In this document: positions 12,730-21,231 of the stretch, piece after piece
Position numbering within the stretch: the first letter of the stretch is position 1
Layout: each line of letters opens with the position of its first letter
Virus record (IMG/VR): IMGVR_UViG_3300046533_000398
Coordinates: 1-22,687 of that record
Direction: 5' to 3' (one strand)
DNA length: 22,687 nt
Source: a virus
The notes under the pieces: model-generated
What the model was told of the DNA's origin: nothing
Databases searched by the model: none
What the model saw: only the letters and a program-made list of their open reading frames with translations
Translations under genes and position numbers: made by a program

Positions 12730-13494
12730 ATGGCCATGATCGACAACAGGATCTCCCAATCTCTCTGCTCCGCGACCACCGTCGTGCTGCTATTCATGAG
12801 CGCCACGCTCGGCGCCCAGACGCCCGCACCCATTCCGCTGCGGCCGTTGTTCGATCAGATTCGCGGCTGGTCCCCGGAGCACGGTGCCCTCTACATGCTG
12901 ACCTACCGCTACCATGACCACACGCCGCAGACCGGCGACCAGGTCTGGAGTCGCATCGCCGAAGCGAAAGGGCGTCAGCCGATCAATCCGATCGAACAGG
13001 CGTCCTATGCCTTCGTCACCGGCTACTACGAGGCCTTAAGTCAGACGTTCGAACTGATGACGAGCGGACGCTTCGTCTCCACCGATCCACTCATCCCCTT
13101 ACTCGTGGGCGCGCATCGCGACCAGGTCGCCGTCGTCATCGAAGGACGTGTCTACGATCAAGTCTTCAACACGCTGAGAACGACGACGCACGGTCGCGCG
13201 CTCGATGTCGCACGCGCCGTTGCGTTGCCCGCGCTGCACGCGGCCAAGCCGTTGTGCCAACTGCCCGCCGTCGGCTTCGTCGGCCTCGAGGTCATCTATG
13301 GCAGCAAGAATTTTCTAGATCACGCCGATGACTCGCTCAAGGCCGAAGTCCTGACCGTGGTGACACCGTCCGCGACGTGCCGCCAATTCATCGCCGGCGC
13401 CATCTCCGAGGACGAACTGCTCCGCAGCGCCGATGTCTACCTGCAAGATCGGGATAGTCTCGAGACCCGCAAAGTCACGTTGGCGATCCAGTAG
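12730..13494 (+). CDS. Putative exported protein of unknown function (cargo gene)
   Basis: A 254-residue protein. From the ATG at 12736 it has a Sec-type signal peptide: short N-region (MIDNRIS), hydrophobic core (ATTVVLLFMSATL) and a likely cleavage around GAQ/TPAP, ending near residue 28. The mature part contains helical stretches such as NPIEQASYAFVTGYYEALSQ and three Cys residues, two of which (in LCQLP and ATCRQF) could pair. I recognise no family. It is read on the opposite strand to the converging tail genes, next to attP, which fits a moron or lysogenic-conversion gene. No Shine-Dalgarno site marks the start, and 12736 is as likely as 12730. Confidence 0.65.
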   Translation: MAMIDNRISQSLCSATTVVLLFMSATLGAQTPAPIPLRPLFDQIRGWSPEHGALYMLTYRYHDHTPQTGDQVWSRIAEAKGRQPINPIEQASYAFVTGYYEALSQTFELMTSGRFVSTDPLIPLLVGAHRDQVAVVIEGRVYDQVFNTLRTTTHGRALDVARAVALPALHAAKPLCQLPAVGFVGLEVIYGSKNFLDHADDSLKAEVLTVVTPSATCRQFIAGAISEDELLRSADVYLQDRDSLETRKVTLAIQ

Positions 13495-13554
13495 GCCGCG
13501 ACTATTCCTGGCCGAAGTGTTCCGAAAATTCCTCGTGAGCCGCCAGCGTAGCCG

Positions 13555-13842
13555 CTACGTCTCGTCCGCCGTGTTGCCGCCGAAGCGTTCCGAGAATTCG
13601 TCATCAGAGATCACTTCGATCGGCTGGCCCGAGTAGCGATTCGAGATCACCCACTCGGTCTCGTGCAGCTCGTAGGCCTTCGTGTCCGTGAAGACGCGCG
13701 GCAGGCCATCCGTGAAGAGGTCCGGGATCAGGACCGCGCCGATCGGCAGCGGCTGGGCGAGGAGGTACTGCTCCGCGAACACCTTCAAGGGGCGCTCGGT
13801 GTGCTGCTTCTGATTACCCTGCGGCGGAAAAGGGGCGGCCAT
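13555..13842 (-). CDS. Hypothetical protein at the end of the tail operon
   Basis: A 95-residue protein, the last visible gene of the late operon. The start at 13842 has a strong AAGGAG site six bases upstream. The product is mixed strand and helix (LPIGAVLIPDLFTDGLPRVF, then ETEWVISNRYSGQPIEVI) and ends EFSERFGGNTADET. It may be a tail accessory or a small chaperone, but no family is recognised. A short copy of the DNA for EFSERFG lies just downstream of its stop. Confidence 0.65.
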   Translation of the reverse strand: MAAPFPPQGNQKQHTERPLKVFAEQYLLAQPLPIGAVLIPDLFTDGLPRVFTDTKAYELHETEWVISNRYSGQPIEVISDDEFSERFGGNTADET

Positions 13843-13852
13843 GTGATCTCCT

Positions 13853-14389
13853 TCAGGGCAACTCGTAACTACCGCGCACAGAGAGCACGGCGCCCGCGGC
13901 CCACGTGAACGGGGTGGTGGGATTCACCAGTGCGCCGGACACCGTCGCCATATAGACGCCCGCGCCCAGGCCATAGGCCGCGATGGGTCCCTGAATGGAT
14001 CCGCCGCCCGTCATCGCCCCGACGCGCAAATGCGTCGCCTGCGCGTTCGCCCCGGGCTCCAGGCGCGGCGTGAAGGGGAGCGACAGGGTCCAGTAGGAAC
14101 TGCTCCCGTACGTGGTGGTCGACCCCATCACCAGCACGATCGCGACGTCGATCCATTGCCCGATCCGGAAATACCGCCCGATGAGGGTGGCGTTCCCGAG
14201 GCCCGGGCCGATGTTGTCGGCGCCGGCCCACCCGGGGACGTAGGGGGTCCAGAGGCCGCTGACGCCGGGCAAGGCATCGATCGGATCGAGCACCACGGTC
14301 TTGATCTGGTTTTTGTTCCAGACGGTGCCGACGGTGTTGGTGCCGTCGTCGTCGACGAGCGCATTGAACGGCGCGCGGTTGATGCTCAT
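13853..14389 (-). CDS. Distal tail protein with fibre-like beta domain
   Basis: A 178-residue Gly/Thr-rich protein. Its middle has the style of phage tail-fibre or tail-spike distal beta domains: GNATLIGRYFRIGQWIDVAI, then VLVMGSTTTYGSSSYWTLSL. It lies after the tail hub and overlaps it by ATGA. A role in host contact is likely from position. It is far too short to be a complete fibre, so it may be a tip or decoration protein. Confidence is moderate since the family is judged by style alone. Confidence 0.65.
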   Translation of the reverse strand: MSINRAPFNALVDDDGTNTVGTVWNKNQIKTVVLDPIDALPGVSGLWTPYVPGWAGADNIGPGLGNATLIGRYFRIGQWIDVAIVLVMGSTTTYGSSSYWTLSLPFTPRLEPGANAQATHLRVGAMTGGGSIQGPIAAYGLGAGVYMATVSGALVNPTTPFTWAAGAVLSVRGSYELP

Positions 14390-16779
14390 TGCCCACCTAA
14401 CGTCTTGGCGAGTTGGCGAATCAAGTTGTCGAGCGAAAAGCGCGTCGTGGACGCGGTGACGTCGAAGCGCGGCGCGAGACCGGGCGCGATGTCAATCTCG
14501 GAAATCTGCACGTCCTGGATCACGAGGTCGGCCACGATCGGCGGGCTGGCGAGATTCACCGTCACCGGCTTCCCGGACTTGGTCTTCAGGTCGCGCGTCG
14601 CGTAGCGCACGGTACGGATCGCCGTCGCGAAGATCGCGAGCGTCGCATCACAGAGGGCCGTGAGCGACGGGATGCCGCGGCGTTCATCGACAATCGGCTC
14701 GCCTTCGTACACGCCATCGGCGGGCGTGATGCCGTTGACGGCGTCGATGACCGCTTGCGAGGCTTGCGCGGCGAGGGCGTCGCGCTGCACCCAAATGTTG
14801 ATCGGCGTGCCCTTCGGGATGGCCGCCGTGATGCCGGTGACCCCGGTGAGCTGCGGCACGGCGACGAGATGGTCGCCATAGCGGACAGAGTTCACGAGGG
14901 CGCCCGGCCCCGACGCCGGGATGCCGGTCACGTTGTTTCCTGTCACGCCGGTATAGCGAATGACCTGGCCGCCGTCCAGGGTCGCCCAGCCCTGCGCCGG
15001 GAGGGCGCCGAGGCCCGACGTCGGGAGCGACGTGGCGCCCGCGTTGATTTGGCCGGACGGCTGCGTCAGGCCGGAGGTATCGGTCCCTGGCGCAAACGCG
15101 CCGAGTGATCCATCCGGGGTGGCATCCTGCACGCCCGTGGTCGCGGTATTCCCGGCAATGGTCTGCTGCAGTTTCAGCTGCGTGCCGTTGACCGAGGTCC
15201 GATAGTACTTCCGGGAGATGGTGCCGCTCGGGCCGACGGCGATGCCCGCGATCGTGGCTTGCGTCAGGGCCGCCGCGCTCGCGTTGGCGGTCGGGGGCGT
15301 CACGCCGCTGTCGGGATACGCGCTGTCCTGGAACAAGGGCGTATCGGTCGGTGCATAGGCGAGGAGATTGCCGCCCGATTGAATCACCTGCCACGTCCCG
15401 CCATTCCGCCGGCGCCAGGCATGCGTCCAGGTCACGCCCGCGGGCGCGGCCGCATGGTTGGTGAGATAGCAATACACGCTCTTCGCGACGGTCCAGCCAT
15501 AGTTGGTCTGCCACGACAGCGCCTGCGCGACGGTGAGCGGGCCGCTGGCGGGGCTCAGGTGGGTCTCGTGCGTTAGATCGTTGGGGTCGGAGGCGGTGCT
15601 GTACGAATAGGCGTACTCAACGACATCCCCAATGTGGGGCGGTGGGGCCGTCGCGTTGTAGTCGGGGGGCGTGCCGCCCGACCCGAAGTGCCCTGGTGAA
15701 TCCACTTGCGTCGGCGCATCGGGCGTCATCGTCGGGTCGGCGATCGTGCGCGTGCCGAGCGTCGTGAAGACGGTGATCGGACTCGGCAGCGTTTCGCCGG
15801 TCGCCGTCACGAAGGTGTAGGCGCCCTTGTAGGTGCCGACGCCCAAGCCGGCGCCCGCCACGGGCGTGAGCGAGGGCTCCGTCGAGGGCGTCACCCCCGG
15901 GCCGATGATCGTCCCGTCCCCGCCCAGCGCACAACGGGTATAGGCCAGCCGCTGCGTGAGCGCGATGGCCCGCCCGCCGTCGGGGGCAAACATCACCGCG
16001 TCGTTGATCGGCACAATCGTCTCGCCCGCCAGCACGTCACTGAGCGTCGGCTCCGCGTGCCCCTTGCCATAGACGCGCGTCCGCAGTTGCGAGGTGTCGG
16101 CGCTCGAGGTGATCGGCGGCTCATTCAAGAACGGGTGCGCGGCATCGATGGGATCGCAGGGCGCATCGGCGAGCTCGGTGAAGAGATAGGCGACGCCGTC
16201 CTCGAACTTGAAATAGCCGAGGACCAGTTTCGCGAGCTGCGCGAAGGCGCCGCTCATGCCTTCGGTGCCGTCGAGGAACACGGTGACCGGCGGGAGACCC
16301 GCCTCGATGCCGGCGGTCGAGAGCGCCGGGGCAAAGGACGCCAGGAGCTCGAGCGCGACCGTGGTGGCGGAGATGTTCGCCCAGGATCCGAACGGCCGGC
16401 GACGGTTGGCCTGCTGCGTGTCATCGATGGCCGCGCAGTCCCACGCGACCGTGTGCGGCCGGCCGACGTAGCTGAGAGCGATAGTCTGCAGGGTGCCGCT
16501 GAACAGCACGATGGGAGAGTCGGCGTTCAGCGTGACGACGAGTTTCTGATTCGGCTGCGGGGCCGTCGGCCCGTAGTAGGTGAAGACGCAGCTATTCGGC
16601 GCGTCGTTGAGGATGTCCGAGATCCGCACGCTGCCGACCTTGACCGCGCCGGTGATCCACACGCCCGAGAGATAGATCCCGACCTTCGTCGCGCGGATCG
16701 GGATCAGCGCCGCCGGCAGGTAATTGAGCCGGAAGTTATTGAGGCGCGCGGTGCCGAGGACGGCGGGCTGCGTCGGCAT
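14386..16779 (-). CDS. Tail hub / tip protein
   Basis: A 797-residue protein encoded just after the tape measure, where siphoviruses place the baseplate hub or tail-tip protein. The N-terminal 240 residues resemble a hub core (VGIYLSGVWITGAV..., LVVTLNADSPIVLFSGTLQT, YFKFEDGVAYLFTEL). The middle has repeated Gly/Thr/Pro-rich beta segments (for example GTYKGAYTFVTATGETLPSP), as in host-contact domains. The C-terminal part (about 640-797) is helical, then strands. Its start overlaps the tape-measure stop by TGATG. Receptor binding is an inference. Confidence 0.75.
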   Translation of the reverse strand: MPTQPAVLGTARLNNFRLNYLPAALIPIRATKVGIYLSGVWITGAVKVGSVRISDILNDAPNSCVFTYYGPTAPQPNQKLVVTLNADSPIVLFSGTLQTIALSYVGRPHTVAWDCAAIDDTQQANRRRPFGSWANISATTVALELLASFAPALSTAGIEAGLPPVTVFLDGTEGMSGAFAQLAKLVLGYFKFEDGVAYLFTELADAPCDPIDAAHPFLNEPPITSSADTSQLRTRVYGKGHAEPTLSDVLAGETIVPINDAVMFAPDGGRAIALTQRLAYTRCALGGDGTIIGPGVTPSTEPSLTPVAGAGLGVGTYKGAYTFVTATGETLPSPITVFTTLGTRTIADPTMTPDAPTQVDSPGHFGSGGTPPDYNATAPPPHIGDVVEYAYSYSTASDPNDLTHETHLSPASGPLTVAQALSWQTNYGWTVAKSVYCYLTNHAAAPAGVTWTHAWRRRNGGTWQVIQSGGNLLAYAPTDTPLFQDSAYPDSGVTPPTANASAAALTQATIAGIAVGPSGTISRKYYRTSVNGTQLKLQQTIAGNTATTGVQDATPDGSLGAFAPGTDTSGLTQPSGQINAGATSLPTSGLGALPAQGWATLDGGQVIRYTGVTGNNVTGIPASGPGALVNSVRYGDHLVAVPQLTGVTGITAAIPKGTPINIWVQRDALAAQASQAVIDAVNGITPADGVYEGEPIVDERRGIPSLTALCDATLAIFATAIRTVRYATRDLKTKSGKPVTVNLASPPIVADLVIQDVQISEIDIAPGLAPRFDVTASTTRFSLDNLIRQLAKTLGGQ

Positions 16780-19088
16780 CAGGACGCCCCGAACTGCTGG
16801 CCCCGCATCGCCGCGCGCATGATTTCATCCGACACCTGGCGCGCGACGTCGGCCGCCGTGCCGTTGACGTGAATCGTGATGTTCTGCACGAGGCCGCCCA
16901 CGCCCCCGCCGCCACTCGTCAACGGGACAATGGCTTCCTTCCCGTGCAGCATCGCGAGCGTCCCGCTGCCGAAATCCCCGACGCCGCCCGCGGCAAAACT
17001 GTATTTGGGCAGCTGGAACGACGGCGTGTAGCCCGGCGTGTAGCCGGCGAAGGAGGGCGCCTGGAACGCCCCGCCCGTCGAGCCGCCCGCACTATTGGCG
17101 GCGGTATAGGTTCGCGTGGCCGCGGTGGCGGCATTCAAGGAGGCGACGGTCTTGTCAAGCGCGGTGGCCTTGCGCGCCGCCGCCTGCGCGGCGTCGTCAT
17201 CGGCCTTCGCTGAGGCGAGTAACGCATCGGTGTATTGCTTGTAGAGCAGGTTCTCCTGCTGCGCTTGGTCGATGCCGGCGACCTTCTTCGCGTGCAGCGC
17301 GTCCAGCCCCTTCTGGAGGGTGTCATAGGCAGTGATCTGCTGGGCGATGCCCCCCGAGGCCGTCAGGCCATAGGCGGCGTTCAGCTTCGTTTGCGCGTCC
17401 AGTTCTGCGAGCACCGCCGCGTTGACCACGTCCTTGCGCTGGTTCTCGAGCGCGATGATCTTGGCGCTGATCGCCTCGTGCGCCTTGCCATAGTCCTCGA
17501 TCAACTTCATCCGATCTTTCTCGGACGTGATGTTGTCGTAGACCGATTGGGTGAGGGCGAGTTCCTGTGCATCGAGCCGTTGCAGCGCGGCGATCTGCTC
17601 TTCGGTCCCGTAGGCTTTCGCGTTCGCCGCGACAACGGTGTCGAGCATCTTGATCTTGGCGGCGTAACTCGCCATTTGCATCGCATCAAAGGCCGCCTGG
17701 GCTTTGGTGGCTTCGGTCACGGCGGTTTTCAAGGCCTCGAGTTCCGCCGCGGTGAGCTGTGGGTAGGCTTTTATCAACGCCGCCATGGAGGCGCCGGCGT
17801 TGATGTAGTAGGTGACTTGCTCGGCGAGGACCGGATTGATCCCGGCGATCGTCTCGTGGTACGAGGTGCCTAAGGAGTTCAGCTCCTTCCAGCCCTCCGC
17901 GAACCGATCCGCCGCCTCGATCTCTGCTTTCGTCAGGACGATCCGCTTTTCCTGCTTCGGCAGTTCGATGTCCGTCGCGGCGGCGGCCGCCTGACCCGCG
18001 CGCGTGAGTTTGTCAAACGTCTGGGCGAGATTCGTGACATCGCCCGAGAGCAACACCAGCAGTTTCTCGTACGTACTCAGCTTGCTAAACGCCTCGGCGC
18101 CGATGACGGCCGCGCCGGCCTGTGACGTCGCCGCATTCTTGGTGCGGACGACGAACTGGTCCCAGGCATCGCCGAGCTTGTCGATCGCCCCGACCTGTGC
18201 GGTCGTGGCCGCGGTCGCCTTCTCCATCGATGCCGTAAAGCCTTGGTCGATGGCCTGCGCAATGCCGCCATACGACTTCTGCATCAGCTCGACGCCGAGT
18301 CGATTGCGTTCCTGCACGTTCGCCACGCCCTCGAGCGCCTTCGCCACGGTATTGAACTGCTGATCGACCCCCATGTTCATCAGGGCCTGATAGTTCAGGC
18401 CGAGTTTTTTGACCGCGTCCACGACGGGGGCCGTGCCACCTTCCAGTGCGATGCCGAGCCTAAAGGCCGACTGCGTAAAGTCCTCGACGGACACATGCGC
18501 GGCGGCCCCGACCTCGGCGAATTTCTGCAACTGCTCGACCGAGAGGCCGGTCTTCGCGCTCATGTCCGCGAGCGCCCCGGCGTTGTCGAGGATGGCCTTC
18601 CCCACGTCGATCAAGGCCTGCGCGCCTTCTCGGCCCCATTGCACGAGTTGGGTGGTGCCCAGTGAAATCCCGAAGCCGGCCAGGACGCCGCTCGCCACCG
18701 ACCAGGCCGACGTCGTGGTCTGCGTCGCCCGCGCGAGCCGCAGCATCTCTTCCGAGGCGCCGCGGGCATGATCGGCCAGGCTCTGGACCCCGGCCGGCAC
18801 GTCCTGGCCGAGCGCCCGCAGCTTGTCCACGGCTTGTTGGGCGGTGTTCCCGAGCCGTTGCAGCTCGTCGTAGGTCAGCTTCGTGACGCCGCCCAGGCGG
18901 TCGACGGCTTCGGCCGCCACGGTGGCCGCCTGCACGATCTTGACGCCCGAGATCGAGTTCTCCATCGCCGTCAGCGACGACGCCACCCTCTTCGAGTTGT
19001 CCTCGAAGGCCTGCAGCTGCGTCTGCGCGACCTGGACGGCCGTGCTGAACACAGTGAAGTCGGCTTGAAACGTGGCGCTGATGGGCAC
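16779..19088 (-). CDS. Tape measure protein
   Basis: A 769-residue protein that sets tail length. It has an N-terminal coiled region (TAVQVAQTQLQAFEDNSKRV), a hydrophobic section, the segment ADMSAKTGLSVEQLQKFAEV typical of tape measures, and long Ala/Glu/Lys helices in the C-terminal half. The C-terminus contains FAAGGVGDFGSGTLAMLHGK followed by EAIVPL, a hallmark of these proteins. At about 0.15 nm per residue it would give a tail of about 115 nm. Its position right after the chaperone frameshift gene supports the call. Confidence 0.92.
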   Translation of the reverse strand: MPISATFQADFTVFSTAVQVAQTQLQAFEDNSKRVASSLTAMENSISGVKIVQAATVAAEAVDRLGGVTKLTYDELQRLGNTAQQAVDKLRALGQDVPAGVQSLADHARGASEEMLRLARATQTTTSAWSVASGVLAGFGISLGTTQLVQWGREGAQALIDVGKAILDNAGALADMSAKTGLSVEQLQKFAEVGAAAHVSVEDFTQSAFRLGIALEGGTAPVVDAVKKLGLNYQALMNMGVDQQFNTVAKALEGVANVQERNRLGVELMQKSYGGIAQAIDQGFTASMEKATAATTAQVGAIDKLGDAWDQFVVRTKNAATSQAGAAVIGAEAFSKLSTYEKLLVLLSGDVTNLAQTFDKLTRAGQAAAAATDIELPKQEKRIVLTKAEIEAADRFAEGWKELNSLGTSYHETIAGINPVLAEQVTYYINAGASMAALIKAYPQLTAAELEALKTAVTEATKAQAAFDAMQMASYAAKIKMLDTVVAANAKAYGTEEQIAALQRLDAQELALTQSVYDNITSEKDRMKLIEDYGKAHEAISAKIIALENQRKDVVNAAVLAELDAQTKLNAAYGLTASGGIAQQITAYDTLQKGLDALHAKKVAGIDQAQQENLLYKQYTDALLASAKADDDAAQAAARKATALDKTVASLNAATAATRTYTAANSAGGSTGGAFQAPSFAGYTPGYTPSFQLPKYSFAAGGVGDFGSGTLAMLHGKEAIVPLTSGGGGVGGLVQNITIHVNGTAADVARQVSDEIMRAAMRGQQFGAS

Positions 19089-19603
19089 CTAGAACTCCTC
19101 GCGCTCGGCATCCCGCGATTCTTGTTTCAGCATGTCGACGAGGACCTCGTAGTCGTCGAGGCTCAGGCCGCGGACCCACTCGACACGCCAGCCGCAGCGT
19201 CGGGCGATGGCGAGATCGCTGCGGATGCCTTCTCGCCAGCCTGGCCGTTTTTTCGCGCGATCCGCGCCGCTTCGCAGGCCGCATCGTGGACATCGACGGC
19301 GTCCACAATCTCCCGATAGGTGTCGACATCGAGCCCGTCGATCGCCGCCTCGCTCACGGGCTCCGGCCGCCCGTCCATCCCGAGCAGCGACCACCCGACG
19401 ACATACTCGACGACCTTCGTCAGCCCGACTTTCTCCGGGTCCAACTTCGTCGGCTGCCCGGCGTGCATTTCCTTCACGAGCGCGCTGAAGATGCGGCGCG
19501 CTTCGCCGGCATTTAATTCCGCCTTGACGTCGACCCACTCGCCGCCCGAGAGCGGCAAGCGCATCACATCCCCTTGCACAAAGCGACAGCGTCGGTCTCC
19601 CAT
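19089..19603 (-). CDS. Tail assembly chaperone GT fusion (-1 frameshift product)
   Basis: A 171-residue fusion of the first 119 codons of the G-like gene with 52 codons of the -1 frame. The slip heptamer A AAA AAC lies in frame at CGA AAA AAC (plus 19253-19247). The T part (RPGWREGIRSDLAIARRCGW, RVEWVRGL and LVDMLKQE) is like the second part of GT proteins in siphoviruses. In lambda, G and GT load and hold the tape measure during tail assembly. The T reading has no plausible start of its own, which supports frameshifting. Confidence 0.88.
19163..19603 (-). CDS. Tail assembly chaperone, G-like
   Basis: A 146-residue acidic protein, the unshifted product. Its N-terminal region is strand-rich (MRLPLSGGEWVDVKAELNAG) and then helical (ARRIFSALVKEM, VVEYVVGWSL). 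The tail after the slip site is Ala/Ser-rich (ASAAISPSPDAAAGVSS). The ATG at 19603 follows the small upstream gene by 7 nt; a longer open frame is Ser/Arg-rich and not preferred. Location just before the tape measure is diagnostic. Confidence 0.85.
   Translation of the reverse strand: MGDRRCRFVQGDVMRLPLSGGEWVDVKAELNAGEARRIFSALVKEMHAGQPTKLDPEKVGLTKVVEYVVGWSLLGMDGRPEPVSEAAIDGLDVDTYREIVDAVDVHDAACEAARIARKNGQAGEKASAAISPSPDAAAGVSSGSAA
19208..19253 (-). promoter_or_regulatory. -1 ribosomal frameshift signal: slip site and hairpin
   Basis: AAAAAAC on the minus strand (19253-19247) is followed by an 8-nt spacer and a perfect 8-bp stem, TGGCGAGA / TCTCGCCA (19238-19231 and 19215-19208), with a 15-nt loop. 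This is the classical layout of a -1 frameshift signal. Confidence 0.88.
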
Positions 19604-19610
19604 CGGGTCC

Positions 19611-19895
19611 TCATTGCTCCGGTTGGCCGAGCACCGCGGCAAGCTGGTCGCCGACCAGATCGAGCGTCTCGATCGGCCAGCACCAGCGGCCCTTGTCGCG
19701 ATACGCGGTGAACAGCAGCGGGCGCTGCCGGCACTGGAAGGCATCGGCGCGCGTGACATGCGCCGACAAGATCCAGCGGGCTCTGCCCTGCGGCTGTTCC
19801 TGTTTCGTGATCGTCCACGCCCCGAGCTGGGCGGCGATGCGATAGCTAAAGAGCAGCTCGCCCGCCGATCCCCGCACGGTTAACCGACGGAACAC
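19611..19895 (-). CDS. Small protein between tail tube and chaperone
   Basis: A 94-residue protein starting with GTG at 19895, four bases after the tail tube stop. It has strand-rich segments (VRGSAGELLFSYRIAAQLGA, then WTITKQEQPQGRARWILSAH) and a C-terminal part with RPLLFTAYRDKGRWCWPIET followed by a helix. Small proteins of similar style and position occur between tube and chaperone genes in other siphoviruses and have no settled role. Earlier in-frame starts would overlap the tube gene and add Arg-rich sequence. Confidence 0.65.
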   Translation of the reverse strand: MFRRLTVRGSAGELLFSYRIAAQLGAWTITKQEQPQGRARWILSAHVTRADAFQCRQRPLLFTAYRDKGRWCWPIETLDLVGDQLAAVLGQPEQ

Positions 19896-19899
19896 GCGG

Positions 19900-20373
19900 C
19901 TACGCGGCGTGCGCCTGGTCAGGCGCCTGCGCGCGCGGCTCGCGGCTGCGTCCCTGCGGACCACGCATCAGGGTGGTGCCGCTGGCCATCGTCCACGGCC
20001 CGGCAGCCATCCACGTGCCGCTGACGGTCGGCGCGCCGTCGACCTTCACGTCGAGGTCGGCGTCGATGTAGGCCTTGCCGCTGAATTTGAACAGCGGCTC
20101 GGTGTCGTTGGGGGTGAGCTCGAGGAGCCCCGGCGTGTCGGCCAGCGCGGCCTCGAACATCGTCGTGTCGGCAGAGTTCCAGAAGCCCGCGAGCGTGCCC
20201 TGCACATCGGGTAAGCCGGGGACGTAGACTTTGTTGGGATCGCCGAAGCACGAGACGTCCTGCTTGGGGGTTTTCCAGCTGATCTTGAAGTTGTTGACCG
20301 AGATGATCTCGACGGGCGTCGTGCCCGCCGCGTCGTATTTCACGACCCCGTTGCGCCCTGAAAGAATCGCCAT
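19900..20373 (-). CDS. Major tail tube protein
   Basis: A 157-residue protein with the style of siphovirus tail tube proteins: MAILSGRNGVVKYDAAGTTP, a beta-rich body (EIISVNNFKISWKTPKQDVS, LPDVQGTLAGFWNSADTTMF), acidic and Gly-rich turns, and a basic Arg/Ala tail. It is the first of the tail morphogenesis genes after the terminator. The ATG at 20373 has an AGGAGA site 7 bases upstream. No sheath gene is seen nearby, which argues for a non-contractile tail. Confidence 0.85.
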   Translation of the reverse strand: MAILSGRNGVVKYDAAGTTPVEIISVNNFKISWKTPKQDVSCFGDPNKVYVPGLPDVQGTLAGFWNSADTTMFEAALADTPGLLELTPNDTEPLFKFSGKAYIDADLDVKVDGAPTVSGTWMAAGPWTMASGTTLMRGPQGRSREPRAQAPDQAHAA

Positions 20374-20400
20374 GGTTCGTCTCCTGTGTAACCCCTAGAT

Positions 20401-21231
20401 TTACGGCAAGACCGGAAGGACCAACACGAGGCCGCCCAGGCTGTCGACGATGGGCGTGCCCGATTCCAGATTGAGCATGTGATCCCAGTTCATGCGGGGG
20501 CTCGCGTCGTCCAGCGTGAACGTCACGCCCGCCCAGGTGCTCATCGTGGCCGTGGCGCGAAACACCAACTGGGCCCGTCCCGGCGCGCTCGGATCGGTGA
20601 CGTTGTAGTCGCTGAAAGACGGACTCAGCGGCAACCACTGATCGGGCGCCACCGCGGGATTCGAGGATCGGAGCTGGACGAGCACGTTGGTCGGATCTGG
20701 GACCGACACGGGCCCGTCCAGCCAGATCCCGATCACGAACAGCCCGAACTGTTCGGCGTGCAGCTCGCGCAGGTTCTCCACCGCGACCACCGACGCCGAG
20801 ACAATCGCAAAGCGATACGCCGTCACGCGATAGCGCCCGCCGCGGCGCTTCCACACGATCGTTGGATCCACCTCGTCGACTTCGGTGCCGCGGACAAACT
20901 CTTCGCGATACAGCGCGCTCACCTGGTAGCCGGGCACGGTCAACGTGCCGTCCTCGAGCAGCGCATCGATCCGGGCCGCCGCCGCCGCCGCATCGCCACC
21001 GCTCGTCCGCAAGACCCGCGCTTCCACGAGCAGCAGCGCCTCCTCGAGGACGCGGCCCTGGCTGAAGACCCCGGTGTCGGTGGCCAGGATCTGCGAGACG
21101 ATCGCGAACCGTTTCGCGGCGGGCGGGGCGACGTCCTCATAGACGTTGTCGGGCAGCAGCGCGAGCAGTTGGGGATCGCTCCCCAGCTTCGCGATCACGC
21201 CGTTGACGAGCGCCGAGGAATCAGGGCGCAT
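20401..21231 (-). CDS. Tail terminator with an extra C-terminal beta domain
   Basis: A 276-residue protein from ATG at 21231 (GTG at 21237 is an alternative). Residues 1-135 look like a tail terminator or completion protein: LVNGVIAKLGSDPQLLALLP, FAIVSQILATD, ALLLVEARVL and a C-terminal TIVWKRRGGRYRVTAYR. The remaining 140 residues are an added strand-rich domain (FGLFVIGIWLDGPVSV, NVLVQLRSSNP, ATMSTWAGVTFTLDDAS). Usual terminators are about 130-150 residues, so this is a fusion. The added domain may decorate the neck or bind a neighbouring tail protein. Confidence 0.7.
   Translation of the reverse strand: MRPDSSALVNGVIAKLGSDPQLLALLPDNVYEDVAPPAAKRFAIVSQILATDTGVFSQGRVLEEALLLVEARVLRTSGGDAAAAAARIDALLEDGTLTVPGYQVSALYREEFVRGTEVDEVDPTIVWKRRGGRYRVTAYRFAIVSASVVAVENLRELHAEQFGLFVIGIWLDGPVSVPDPTNVLVQLRSSNPAVAPDQWLPLSPSFSDYNVTDPSAPGRAQLVFRATATMSTWAGVTFTLDDASPRMNWDHMLNLESGTPIVDSLGGLVLVLPVLP

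Noticed and set aside
12406-13494. Host chromosomal flank after an attR junction
   Set aside because: Arm repeats matching those inside int occur at 12523-12544, and phage tail genes follow directly. The host-flank reading would need a second prophage by chance.
13495-13554. Terminator between the converging genes
   Set aside because: A short CGTAG/CTACG hairpin exists but has no U-tract and a weak stem; not enough to call.
14413-16872. Long plus-strand ORFs (for example 15706-16872) opposite the tail hub gene
   Set aside because: Arg/Gly/Asp-rich shadows typical of high-GC antisense frames, with no motif; the minus-strand tail genes explain the region.
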